64,000 bases of DNA from Sphingomonas sp. Leaf22 (GTDB taxonomy: Bacteria > Pseudomonadota > Alphaproteobacteria > Sphingomonadales > Sphingomonadaceae). The translations under genes were made by a program, and so were the position numbers. This document shows positions 27,343 through 34,540 of this stretch, piece after piece. The first letter of the stretch is position 1. Every line of letters begins with the position of its first letter. The stretch spans positions 124,230 to 188,229 of the forward strand of contig NZ_LMKP01000034.1 in assembly GCF_001421715.1 (NCBI RefSeq), given 5' to 3'. Under the pieces are notes generated by a model. It ran no database searches. It was not told where the DNA came from and saw nothing but the letters and a program-made list of their open reading frames with translations.

Positions 27343-27467
27343 AACGATCGGCTGTTGCCCGGTAAGAGTCGGACCTGCGAGGATCGATACCCAGCGCGTC
27401 GATCGTCCGTCGGCGATGCCCCGAACAGCGCGCGATTTTGACGGTGGAGTTAGCGCGGCGATTGAAC

Positions 27468-28487
27468 TCACGCGCTCTCCAGTTTCAAACCGGTCGCAAA
27501 CCCCCGATCGCCGAGACTATGTGTGACCTCCGCCAGTATCCAGCGCTGAGCGTTAATCGCTGGTTTGAATCCCTCGACAACGACCGGTGTCTCCGGTTTC
27601 AATTCGGCACGACCAAGGGCCAAGGCGATTGACAGGGCATGGGGTTTGCGGGCGGCGCGACCGGCCTCGGCAGTGGCAGCACGACGGGCGTCCGCTGCGG
27701 TGGCATAGGTGCGAGACAGCTTGCGCGCACCGTCGACCTTACCGATCGTGATGGTCCGCTTCCTTGCAGCGCCCCGATCGTGCCAGTCGGCCGACACGCC
27801 GATAGCCGCTTCCTGCGTCTGCTCCTGATAGTCATGCCGATCTCCGTCGCGGCGACGGATAATTACCGCCGGAAGCGCCGCGCCGGACACGGTCGCGCCG
27901 TCCGCGATCGGTTTCAGGATCAGGCGGCCGTCCTTGATCGTCGCGACGGCATCGTGCGCGCGACCTAGACGGCGCAGGAAGGCCAAGTCGCTCTCCCGGC
28001 TTTGCGCCTCGGCCGTGACCGCGATCGATTCGAGACCGACGGCGCAGCGGGGCTGGAGGCCATGTGCCTTGGCGACATCGGCGACTACCGTTCCGAGGGT
28101 CGTGCCGTGCCAGCTGCGCTCCCGACGGACGCGCATCGCGCCGGTAAAGTCGGCGGCGCGGGCGCGGATGGTGATCTGGTCAGGTGGGCCGCTATGGCCG
28201 ACGTCATCAACGATGTAGCTGCCCATGTTGACCAGGCCGGGGGTGACGTCAGGCCCCGATGCCCATCCCAACGATACCCGGATCATCGCGCCGGTAGGGG
28301 GCAGGTCGAATGCGCCGTCACTGTCATCGACGACCAGGTCGAGCTGATCCGCATCGCCGCCACGCTTGTCCGTCAGACCCAGCGAGATCAGACGGGGGCG
28401 GTTGCGGTTGGTGGCGCGCGGTTCGCGCAGCGTGGGCGTGATGTCGCGGCCGTTCATCTCGACCCGATAGTCGGGGACGTTGCTCAT
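27468..28487 (-). CDS. D: Late control/tail hub protein gpD
   Basis: 339 residues with the P2 gpD pattern: N-terminal VEMNGRDITPTL and SLGLTDKRGGDADQLDLVVDDSDG, then LGTVVADVAKAHGL, AQSRESDLAFLRRLGRAHDA, and LSRTYATAADARRAATAE near the C-terminus. GpD forms the baseplate hub around the spike and is required for tail assembly. It is the last gene of the leftward tail operon, with its start overlapping the U stop (ATGA), and it faces the RTX protease gene across a 125-bp gap. Confidence 0.93.
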   Translation of the reverse strand: MSNVPDYRVEMNGRDITPTLREPRATNRNRPRLISLGLTDKRGGDADQLDLVVDDSDGAFDLPPTGAMIRVSLGWASGPDVTPGLVNMGSYIVDDVGHSGPPDQITIRARAADFTGAMRVRRERSWHGTTLGTVVADVAKAHGLQPRCAVGLESIAVTAEAQSRESDLAFLRRLGRAHDAVATIKDGRLILKPIADGATVSGAALPAVIIRRRDGDRHDYQEQTQEAAIGVSADWHDRGAARKRTITIGKVDGARKLSRTYATAADARRAATAEAGRAARKPHALSIALALGRAELKPETPVVVEGFKPAINAQRWILAEVTHSLGDRGFATGLKLESA

Positions 28488-28861
28488 CCGTCCACCCGAA
28501 GCAACTCGATCGAGAAGTCGATGGCGCGGGCGGTGCCGTCGGGGAACAGCGCCTTGTGCTTTTCATCGAGCGTCTGGATGATGAAGGCACCGAACACGGT
28601 GCCGGTACCATCGACCAGCGGCCACGCCTGTCCGGTGTTCGCCATCTTGCGCAAGCGGTCGAGCTGGGCGCGGCCATCGGTCAGATCGGCATGGGCGGTG
28701 CCGCCGAAGCTGATCGATTCCTCACCGGGGCCGACATACTGGGTGGCGTCGCGCGCACCGACGCGTTGCGCGGTCGCGTGCCGCCATGCAGTGCGGCGGG
28801 ACAGATCCTCGTGCGCGAGGGTCGATAGCGAGAAGGGGAACATCCCCAGCGACATCAGCAT
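28484..28861 (-). CDS. U: Tail protein gpU
   Basis: 125 residues starting MLMSLGMFPFSLSTLAHEDL, then RHATAQRVGARDATQYVGPGEESISFGG and FIIQTLDEKHKALFPDGTARAIDFSIELLRV, the complete gpU pattern. GpU participates in tail tip/terminator assembly in P2. Start chosen from the TGATG overlap with the tape-measure stop. Closely coupled with D (ATGA). Confidence 0.93.
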   Translation of the reverse strand: MLMSLGMFPFSLSTLAHEDLSRRTAWRHATAQRVGARDATQYVGPGEESISFGGTAHADLTDGRAQLDRLRKMANTGQAWPLVDGTGTVFGAFIIQTLDEKHKALFPDGTARAIDFSIELLRVDG

Positions 28862-31341
28862 CACATGTTCCAGTCGGGGCGATCGGCAAAGGACGAATAG
28901 GCGGCGGCGCGGTCCTCGCGTTCGATATCTTCGATCGCGCGGCGGACGGCGTCGGCGATGTCCTGCGCATCGCCGCCCGCCTTGATCGTGATATTGTACG
29001 TGCGCGCTAGAGGAGCCCCGCCAGCGCTGGCGGTGGCCTGGCCGGGCGGTCCCGCCCCGGCCGCCAGCGCTGGCGTGGCTGCGCCGAGTGCCATCGCGCC
29101 GCCCAGCTCGCGCGACAGTCGGGTGATGCGGTCGAGCGGGCCGCCGGAGCCGCGATCGATACCGCGTTCGAGGCCCTGCATCATGAACCCGCCGAACCCC
29201 GCGAAGACACGGGACGGCGAGCGGATGCCGAGCTTCTGTTTGAACCAGGCGGCGGCATTGCCGGCGGCATTGACGATCGTCGATTTCAGCGCGCCGAGCA
29301 TGCCGGTGATGCCCCGGATCAGCCCGGTAATGAGCATGCGGCCGAAGTCGGAGAATTTCGCGGGCATTGTGATACCGAACCACGACATGACGCCGGCGAA
29401 CGCCTGATAGAACAGGCCGAGCGGCGTCCAGTTGAGAATGGTCGCGGCGATGTTGGCGATCCCACTGTTGAAGAACGCCTTGATCCGACCCCATAGCCCG
29501 CCGAACCATCCGGCGATGACGTCCCAGTTGTTGTAGATCTGGTACGCACCATAGGCGAGCAGCGCGACCGCTGCGACGACGCCCAGCACGATCCCGATCA
29601 GCGGCATCATGGCGATGCCGGTAGCGGTGGACAGCGCGCCGAACAGGGCCATCGGTCCCATCAAGGCGGCATATCCAAGGGTCAGCAGCGCGCCTGCCCC
29701 GAGCAGGGCGGTCAATCCTACCGCCAGCAGGGCAACGGCCTTGGTCAGCGTCGGGTGACGCTGTGCCCAGTCGCCCAGACGTCCTGACATCGCCGCCGCC
29801 TTGCCCAGCAGATCGTTGACCGTCGGCAACAGGACGGTGCCGAGCTGGATCGCCAGCGTACTAGCGTTGACCTTCAGCTGCTTGCTGGCTTCGGCGCTGT
29901 CGCGCATGCGCTCGGCGAAGTCGCGGTCGGTAGTGCCGCCCGCCTTGCCCGCTTCCTCACGGATGCGGCGATATTCGTTTATGTTCTGAATGAGAGGCCG
30001 TAGGCCGGCCTGCACCTGTGCGTCCTCGAACAGGTAGCCCATACGCGAAAGGTCACCCTTCAGCGTCTTGTTGGTCAGCTCGGCGATGGCCTCGATCGGC
30101 GTCTTGCCCTCCGCGTACATCCTCTTCAGCGCGGCGGGCAGGTCGACGCCCATCTTCTCGAACGCCTTCACGGTCGTGGGCGAGGTGATCTTTTGTAGCA
30201 CGTTACCGAGATTGCCGGCGGCGGTGGCGCTGTCGCCGGCACCTTTGCGCGCAATCTGCAGGGCGGCGGCCAGATCGGTGCCGGCGGCGACACCCTTCTG
30301 CCCCAGCCCCTGATAGGCGGCAGCGAGGCCGGGGACATGCTGCGCCATATCGGCGATCTCGAACGCGCCTGCCTTGCCCGCCGCCGCCATTGCGTCGATC
30401 ATCTTCTGGGTATCGGCCAGCGGCACCTTCAGATTGTCGTGGAGGGCGTAGCTGGCGGCGGCGAGATCCGCGATCTCGGCCTTGTAGGCAGTGGCGGCGC
30501 GGCCGATCGGGCGCATCATCACGGCCGCCTGGCGCGGATCGAGACCGAAGCCGGCGAGGGTGTCGACGCCGGCCTGCATGGCATCGGGCAGCTGATTGGC
30601 GGCACGGCCGGCCTTCAGCAGCTCGACGCCCATCTGCGAGGCGGCAGCGCGCGACAGGTTCGCCTTCTGACCGATATCGGTCATCTTCGATTCAAATTCC
30701 TGCGCCGCCTTCACCCCGGCGACGATCGGCACCGCCATCGCGCCGGCGGTGGCGAGCATCCCCATACCCGCGCCGGCGACATTGCCGGCAGTGCCCATGG
30801 TGCGATTGAAGCGATCACGCGCAGCGCCGAAGCGCTGCTGCCGGTTGGTCAGCCGTTCCAGCTCGCGGCCCTGTTCCTCGAGCGTGCGAGTGAGGTCGCG
30901 CGACCGGTCCCGCAGGTCGGCATCGTGACGGCCGAGGTTGCGGGTGTCGATGCCCGCCTCGCGCAGACGGGTGCGGAGATCCTGCAGCTGCTGGGTCTCG
31001 GTGCGGTGCTGCGCTTCGAGCTGCGCGCCCTCGCGTTTCGCCTTCTCGAATTCACGGGTCATGGCGCGGGTCGGGTTGGCGGTCTGGGCAATCTCGCGGC
31101 CGAGCGCGGTCACCCGCGCCTGTGCCGCCTCCATCGCCGCCGTGGATCCGCGCATGCTGGAGCGCAGGGTGCGGAAGGCGTCGATCTGACCCTGCGCGTC
31201 GCCGATCTTCTGCAACTCCTCGCGTGTACCGCGCAGCGCGTCTGCCGCGCGGCGCGATCCGCCGGAAATGTCGCGCAAGGGGCGGCTGACCCGGTCGGCG
31301 GCGTCCATGAGGATGCGCAGGCGCAGATCGCGGTCAGCCAC
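28861..31341 (-). CDS. T: Tape measure protein gpT
   Basis: 826 residues from GTG 31341. The first 180 residues are long coiled-coil helices; a phage tape-measure core with MADMAQHVPGL-like signature (AFEIADMAQHVPGLAAAYQGLGQ) follows at about 330; several hydrophobic helices lie around 535-620 (AVALLAVGLTALLGAGALLTLGYAAL, IGIVLGVVAAVALLAYGAY). The end has FGIRSPSRVF-like LGIRSPSRVFAGFGG. It sets tail length and may help DNA cross the inner membrane. It starts one base after the E' stop. Confidence 0.94.
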   Translation of the reverse strand: MADRDLRLRILMDAADRVSRPLRDISGGSRRAADALRGTREELQKIGDAQGQIDAFRTLRSSMRGSTAAMEAAQARVTALGREIAQTANPTRAMTREFEKAKREGAQLEAQHRTETQQLQDLRTRLREAGIDTRNLGRHDADLRDRSRDLTRTLEEQGRELERLTNRQQRFGAARDRFNRTMGTAGNVAGAGMGMLATAGAMAVPIVAGVKAAQEFESKMTDIGQKANLSRAAASQMGVELLKAGRAANQLPDAMQAGVDTLAGFGLDPRQAAVMMRPIGRAATAYKAEIADLAAASYALHDNLKVPLADTQKMIDAMAAAGKAGAFEIADMAQHVPGLAAAYQGLGQKGVAAGTDLAAALQIARKGAGDSATAAGNLGNVLQKITSPTTVKAFEKMGVDLPAALKRMYAEGKTPIEAIAELTNKTLKGDLSRMGYLFEDAQVQAGLRPLIQNINEYRRIREEAGKAGGTTDRDFAERMRDSAEASKQLKVNASTLAIQLGTVLLPTVNDLLGKAAAMSGRLGDWAQRHPTLTKAVALLAVGLTALLGAGALLTLGYAALMGPMALFGALSTATGIAMMPLIGIVLGVVAAVALLAYGAYQIYNNWDVIAGWFGGLWGRIKAFFNSGIANIAATILNWTPLGLFYQAFAGVMSWFGITMPAKFSDFGRMLITGLIRGITGMLGALKSTIVNAAGNAAAWFKQKLGIRSPSRVFAGFGGFMMQGLERGIDRGSGGPLDRITRLSRELGGAMALGAATPALAAGAGPPGQATASAGGAPLARTYNITIKAGGDAQDIADAVRRAIEDIEREDRAAAYSSFADRPDWNM

Positions 31342-31342
31342 G

Positions 31343-31468
31343 TCACTTTTCCTTCTTGGGCGCGCGCTCGATGGCGAGGCGGTGCCAGTCCATCAATTCG
31401 GTCAGCGGCATGACGGACATCGCCTGCAGGTCGGGCTGGCCGCGCAGCACCCACCAGATGTCCGCCAT
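31343..31468 (-). CDS. E': GpE'-type tail protein, also made as E-E' frameshift fusion
   Basis: 41 residues: MADIWWVLRGQPDLQAM then SVMPLTELMDWHRLAIERA, the GpE family core. It is too short for most gene callers. In P2 the equivalent is translated as a -1 frameshift extension of E. Here the E' frame is open upstream through the E stop to the TTTTTTA heptamer at 31519-31525, so a fusion can be read. Its own ATG at 31468 might also be used. It lies between E and T. Confidence 0.88.
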   Translation of the reverse strand: MADIWWVLRGQPDLQAMSVMPLTELMDWHRLAIERAPKKEK

Positions 31469-31476
31469 GATCGGTT

Positions 31477-31785
31477 CTACTCGGTCGGGGAGACCGCCTG
31501 TTTCGCGGCCGAGGGCAGTAAAAAATCGAGCACCTCCAGATGGAACTGGGTGAGATCGGCCGGGTCCATTTCGGCAAATTGCTGCTTGGTGATCGCCGGC
31601 GAGGTGATGCGCGGCGCAAGCGTTTCGAGCGCGGTGTAATCACCCTGGATCAGCGGATTGGTCGACAGGCCGCGCAGTTCGCCCGCCTTGGGCTGGCGAA
31701 CGGTGATTTCGGTACCGGCAGGGTGGGCGGTGGTCCCGGCGACGACGATCGCGGACTGCAGGGCAAAGGTGGCCAGTTTGGTCAT
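31477..31785 (-). CDS. E: Tail assembly chaperone gpE
   Basis: 102 residues beginning MTKLATFALQSAIVVAG, with AGELRGLSTNPLIQGDYTALETLAPRI and FAEMDPADLTQFHLEVLDFLLPS, matching the phage tail assembly chaperone family. Together with the frameshifted E-E' form it coats the tape measure until tube polymerisation. The slippery heptamer lies 14 codons before its stop. Upstream gene FII ends 55 bp before. Confidence 0.9.
   Translation of the reverse strand: MTKLATFALQSAIVVAGTTAHPAGTEITVRQPKAGELRGLSTNPLIQGDYTALETLAPRITSPAITKQQFAEMDPADLTQFHLEVLDFLLPSAAKQAVSPTE
31519..31525 (-). promoter_or_regulatory. Programmed -1 frameshift heptamer in E
   Basis: Reading leftward, the bases are T TTT TTA in the zero frame of E (codons GAT TTT TTA CTG), the X XXY YYZ slippery form. 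Slipping back by one gives a frame that is open through the E stop and continues into E'. P2 uses TTTTTTG at the same place. Confidence 0.88.
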
Positions 31786-31840
31786 GGGTCAGGCTTTCAT
31801 GGGAGGACGTGCCGCCCCGGCGCGCAGCCGGGGCGCGCGA

Positions 31841-32350
31841 TCAGAAGCGGCCGAGGGCGGCTCGGTGCGCATCCATGATGTCGGTGCCGCCGTAGCGCTC
31901 GACCATGCCGAGGACGTCGATGTAGACCAGCTCCACCCCGTCGCGGTGAAGCGAGTAGAAGGCGACGGCGGTCTTGCCCTTCATCTCGGTATCCTCCCCG
32001 GACTTGAATTCGCCCATGTCGATCTCTTCGTGGCGACCGCCGATCACCGCGACCCAGCTATGCACCGCGCCGGTGCGGTCATCCTGCGTCGTCGCGACGA
32101 AGCGAAGCTGCTGCCCCTCGATCGCAGTGGCACCGAAGCCGCCGATCAGCCCGGCGACGAAGCCACCGACGACCCATTCGGCCTCCAACGCTTCCGCGCC
32201 CATGTCGACCTTCACCGGTCGATTCATGCCGCCGCCGCGAAATTCCTCGAATTTGCGGCCGATCTTGGGAAGGGTGACCGACGTCATTTCGTCGACCCAG
32301 CGGCCATCGACGAAAAGGTCCGCCTGCTTCAGTTTTTCAGGGAATGCCAT
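31841..32350 (-). CDS. FII: Major tail tube protein gpFII
   Basis: 169 residues starting MAFPEKLKQADLFVDG, with VTLPKIGRKFEEFRGGGMNRPVKVDMG and LHRDGVELVYIDVLG, typical of P2 FII tube subunits. It polymerises inside the contractile sheath. It lies between the sheath gene and E; ribosome site GGGGAAAGG is not clearly placed, but the start agrees with the family N-terminus. Confidence 0.95.
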   Translation of the reverse strand: MAFPEKLKQADLFVDGRWVDEMTSVTLPKIGRKFEEFRGGGMNRPVKVDMGAEALEAEWVVGGFVAGLIGGFGATAIEGQQLRFVATTQDDRTGAVHSWVAVIGGRHEEIDMGEFKSGEDTEMKGKTAVAFYSLHRDGVELVYIDVLGMVERYGGTDIMDAHRAALGRF

Positions 32351-32388
32351 GGGAATGCTCCGGGGAAAGGGTCAGGGCGCGGGGGCGA

Positions 32389-33573
32389 TCAGGCGGCAGC
32401 CAGCGTGGCGAAGTCGGCAAGGAATTCGTCAGTGACTTCCTGCGACAGATGCAGGTGTTCGAGCGGCGGGACCGGCGTGTATTTGTACCGGATCGACAGC
32501 TTGCCCGCCTTCAGGTCGGCGACAGGGTTGCGGGTGGGGTCGAACCACGCTTCGGCACCGAGTAGCTCACCGGCCTGTTTCATCGCGCGGAATTTAGCAT
32601 TGCACAGCGCGACGATGTCCTGCGCCAGCGAGGGGGTCAGCGGCTTGTCGATCGCCCAGATCAGTCCATTGGCGATGGTGTCGGCGACGATGTGCGCGGT
32701 GCGGGTGGCGCTTTCGAAATAGAAGTCGGCGTCGGTCGAACAGGTGCGCGATCCCCAGAAGCGCAGGTCGCCGTTCAGCCGGACAACGGTGGTGATCTCG
32801 TCGGCATTCAGGCGATTGGCGTCGGCCGCCGGATCCTGCAAATCGAACGGCACGTCGAAGGTCGTGCTCACAACGGCCGGGATGGGCACGTTGGACAGTG
32901 TCTTGTGCCAGCCCTGCGTCTGGTCGATCAGCGCGCGCATGGCGACCGCATGGGCAGCGGCGAAGCTCGGCACGATCGCGCCGGCGGCGTCGGTGACCTT
33001 CAGATCGGGATAAAGCAGCATCAGCTCGCGTTGGGTGAAACCCGCGCGGTAGGCGGCGAGCGTGGTCAGGTCCGCGCCGATCGCGCGGGCATAGGCCATC
33101 GCACGCACGCGGCCAGCGACGACGGCCAGCGCCTCGGTCACCGCCTGCGTTTCCAGCCCAGGGGCGGCGAGGATGCGCGGTCGAATGCCCGTCTGGGCCT
33201 CTGCCGCCAGCAGCGCCTGCAGGCCGGTGCGGACGCCGGCATTGCTGGTGCCGACGACGGCGGTGCTGGTCGCGGCAGCGTCGGCACCGGGCGCGACGCG
33301 GACAACGACGACCGGCGTGCGGACGGTAGCGGCGATGGCGGCCAGCACCTTGGCCCCGGTGCCGGTTGCGCCGATCTTTGCCAACGCGTTGGTCATGTCG
33401 ATGTGACCGGGGGTCTCATCGATCAACACCGGCTTGTCGAGCGGGAAGGCGGCGGCATCGGCCGCCGGCGCGGTGACGACCAGGCCGATGCAGGCGGTGG
33501 CGATGGTGGCGATCAGGCGGGATGCCGTCTTGCTTTCGGTGACGGTAATCCCGTGGTGGTAGACGTCTGCCAT
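32389..33573 (-). CDS. FI: Tail sheath protein gpFI
   Basis: 394 residues starting MADVYHHGITVTES, with the sheath pattern FPLDKPVLI, RPRILAAPGLETQAVTEAL, LYPDLKV, and a C-terminal domain FVNxLI-like region (LRFWGSRTCSTDADFYFESATRTAHIVADTIANGLIWAIDKPLT). This is the contractile sheath subunit of myophages and shows that prophage 1 makes a contractile tail. It follows W by 10 bp. Confidence 0.95.
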   Translation of the reverse strand: MADVYHHGITVTESKTASRLIATIATACIGLVVTAPAADAAAFPLDKPVLIDETPGHIDMTNALAKIGATGTGAKVLAAIAATVRTPVVVVRVAPGADAAATSTAVVGTSNAGVRTGLQALLAAEAQTGIRPRILAAPGLETQAVTEALAVVAGRVRAMAYARAIGADLTTLAAYRAGFTQRELMLLYPDLKVTDAAGAIVPSFAAAHAVAMRALIDQTQGWHKTLSNVPIPAVVSTTFDVPFDLQDPAADANRLNADEITTVVRLNGDLRFWGSRTCSTDADFYFESATRTAHIVADTIANGLIWAIDKPLTPSLAQDIVALCNAKFRAMKQAGELLGAEAWFDPTRNPVADLKAGKLSIRYKYTPVPPLEHLHLSQEVTDEFLADFATLAAA

Positions 33574-33583
33574 GGAAGTCCTT

Positions 33584-33928
33584 TCAGCGGCGGAGCGAGG
33601 TGACGAGGTCGACGGGGGCCGGGCGCGGTCCGTCGAGGCGGGTGCCGATCACGCGCAGCACGGCGCGGCCCGCGCCGTCGCCCTCCAGCACGATGCGGGT
33701 CGCGCGGATGCGTGGTTCCTGCCGCAGCAGCGCCAGCGCGCCGGCGGCGATCACCGCGAGGCGGGTGGCGGCGTTCAGGGGCTGGTCGATCAGCTCGGGG
33801 ATCAGCGACCCGAAGTCGCGGCGACCGACGCGGGTGCCGACCGGTGTCGTCAGAATGACCTGCACCGACTGGCGCAGATGGTCGACGCCGTCACAGGCCG
33901 CGCCGGTCAGACGGTCCATGCCGATCAT
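33584..33928 (-). CDS. W: Baseplate wedge protein gpW (gp25-like)
   Basis: 114 residues with DHLRQSVQVILTTPVGTRVGRRDFGS and LIDQPLNAATRLAVIAAGALAL, the GPW/gp25 core including the EPRI motif (RQEPRIRATRI). It belongs to the baseplate wedge next to J. It overlaps V by 4 bp (ATGA). Confidence 0.94.
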   Translation of the reverse strand: MIGMDRLTGAACDGVDHLRQSVQVILTTPVGTRVGRRDFGSLIPELIDQPLNAATRLAVIAAGALALLRQEPRIRATRIVLEGDGAGRAVLRVIGTRLDGPRPAPVDLVTSLRR

Positions 33929-34464
33929 TGCGGCTCACCCGAAATGCCCTGACCGGGCTGGACCAGCTTGTGCTTGTGCCCCTTCAGGCTCTTGCCGCCG
34001 CCCACGACGTCGTCGCCGGCGGTCAGGGTCTTCGACACCTCGACGCTGCCCATGACGGTCAGATTGCCGAGCACGACGACGTCATCGGCTTGAAGGGTAA
34101 TCGACCCGCCGGGGAGGGTGGCATTCAGATGCCGCTCGGTCGGATCATACTGAAGGACGGTACCGTCGTCGAAAACGATGCGCGTCGAATCATTATCCGC
34201 CGGCGCGGGGTTTGCGTCGGAGAAAAGGCCGGGCAGCACGATCGCGCGGGCAAGGTCGCCTTCACCGCACAGCACCAGTACCTGCTCACCGATCGATGGC
34301 GGCGACCAGATGCGGGCGCTGCCGGCGCGTCCCGTCAGCCACGGAATGTCGGGCGTCTCGATAGCGCCCATCGCGACGCGGCACGTCGCGCCGGTGCGGG
34401 CGATGACGACGCCTTCGCGGATCAGGTCGCCGATGAGGCGGGGGAGGTCGACAGGCTGGTGCAC
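33925..34464 (-). CDS. V: Baseplate spike protein gpV
   Basis: 179 residues from GTG 34464: an N-terminal OB-like part (GATCRVAMGAIETPDIPWLTGRAG, SIGEQVLVLC) and a C-terminal beta-helix with ITLQADDVVVLGNLTVMG, typical of the P2 membrane-piercing spike. It heads the V-W-FI-FII-E-T-U-D unit. The second dyad repeat has its centre 56 bp upstream. No strong ribosome site is visible, so the start is set by reading frame and family length. Confidence 0.9.
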   Translation of the reverse strand: MHQPVDLPRLIGDLIREGVVIARTGATCRVAMGAIETPDIPWLTGRAGSARIWSPPSIGEQVLVLCGEGDLARAIVLPGLFSDANPAPADNDSTRIVFDDGTVLQYDPTERHLNATLPGGSITLQADDVVVLGNLTVMGSVEVSKTLTAGDDVVGGGKSLKGHKHKLVQPGQGISGEPQ

Positions 34465-34503
34465 AGCGCGACCATGCGCGCAGGCAATGGTACGTCACGG
34501 GGG

Positions 34504-34536
34504 CCGCAATCGTAGAGACGCACTCTACGATTGCGG
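34504..34536. repeat. Dyad repeat copy 2
   Basis: The longest copy: CCGCAATCGTAGAG and CTCTACGATTGCGG make a perfect 14-bp stem around loop ACGCA. It starts 4 bp past the stop of the SGNH fibre gene and its centre is 56 bp from the V start. It could act as an activator site for the V unit or as a terminator for the fibre unit; its sharing with copies 1, 3 and 4 favours the former. Confidence 0.92.
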
Positions 34537-34540
34537 AGCT

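Noticed and set aside
30337-31413. Long rightward frame antisense to the tape-measure gene
   Set aside because: Antisense shadow; the tape-measure protein has full family features on the other strand.
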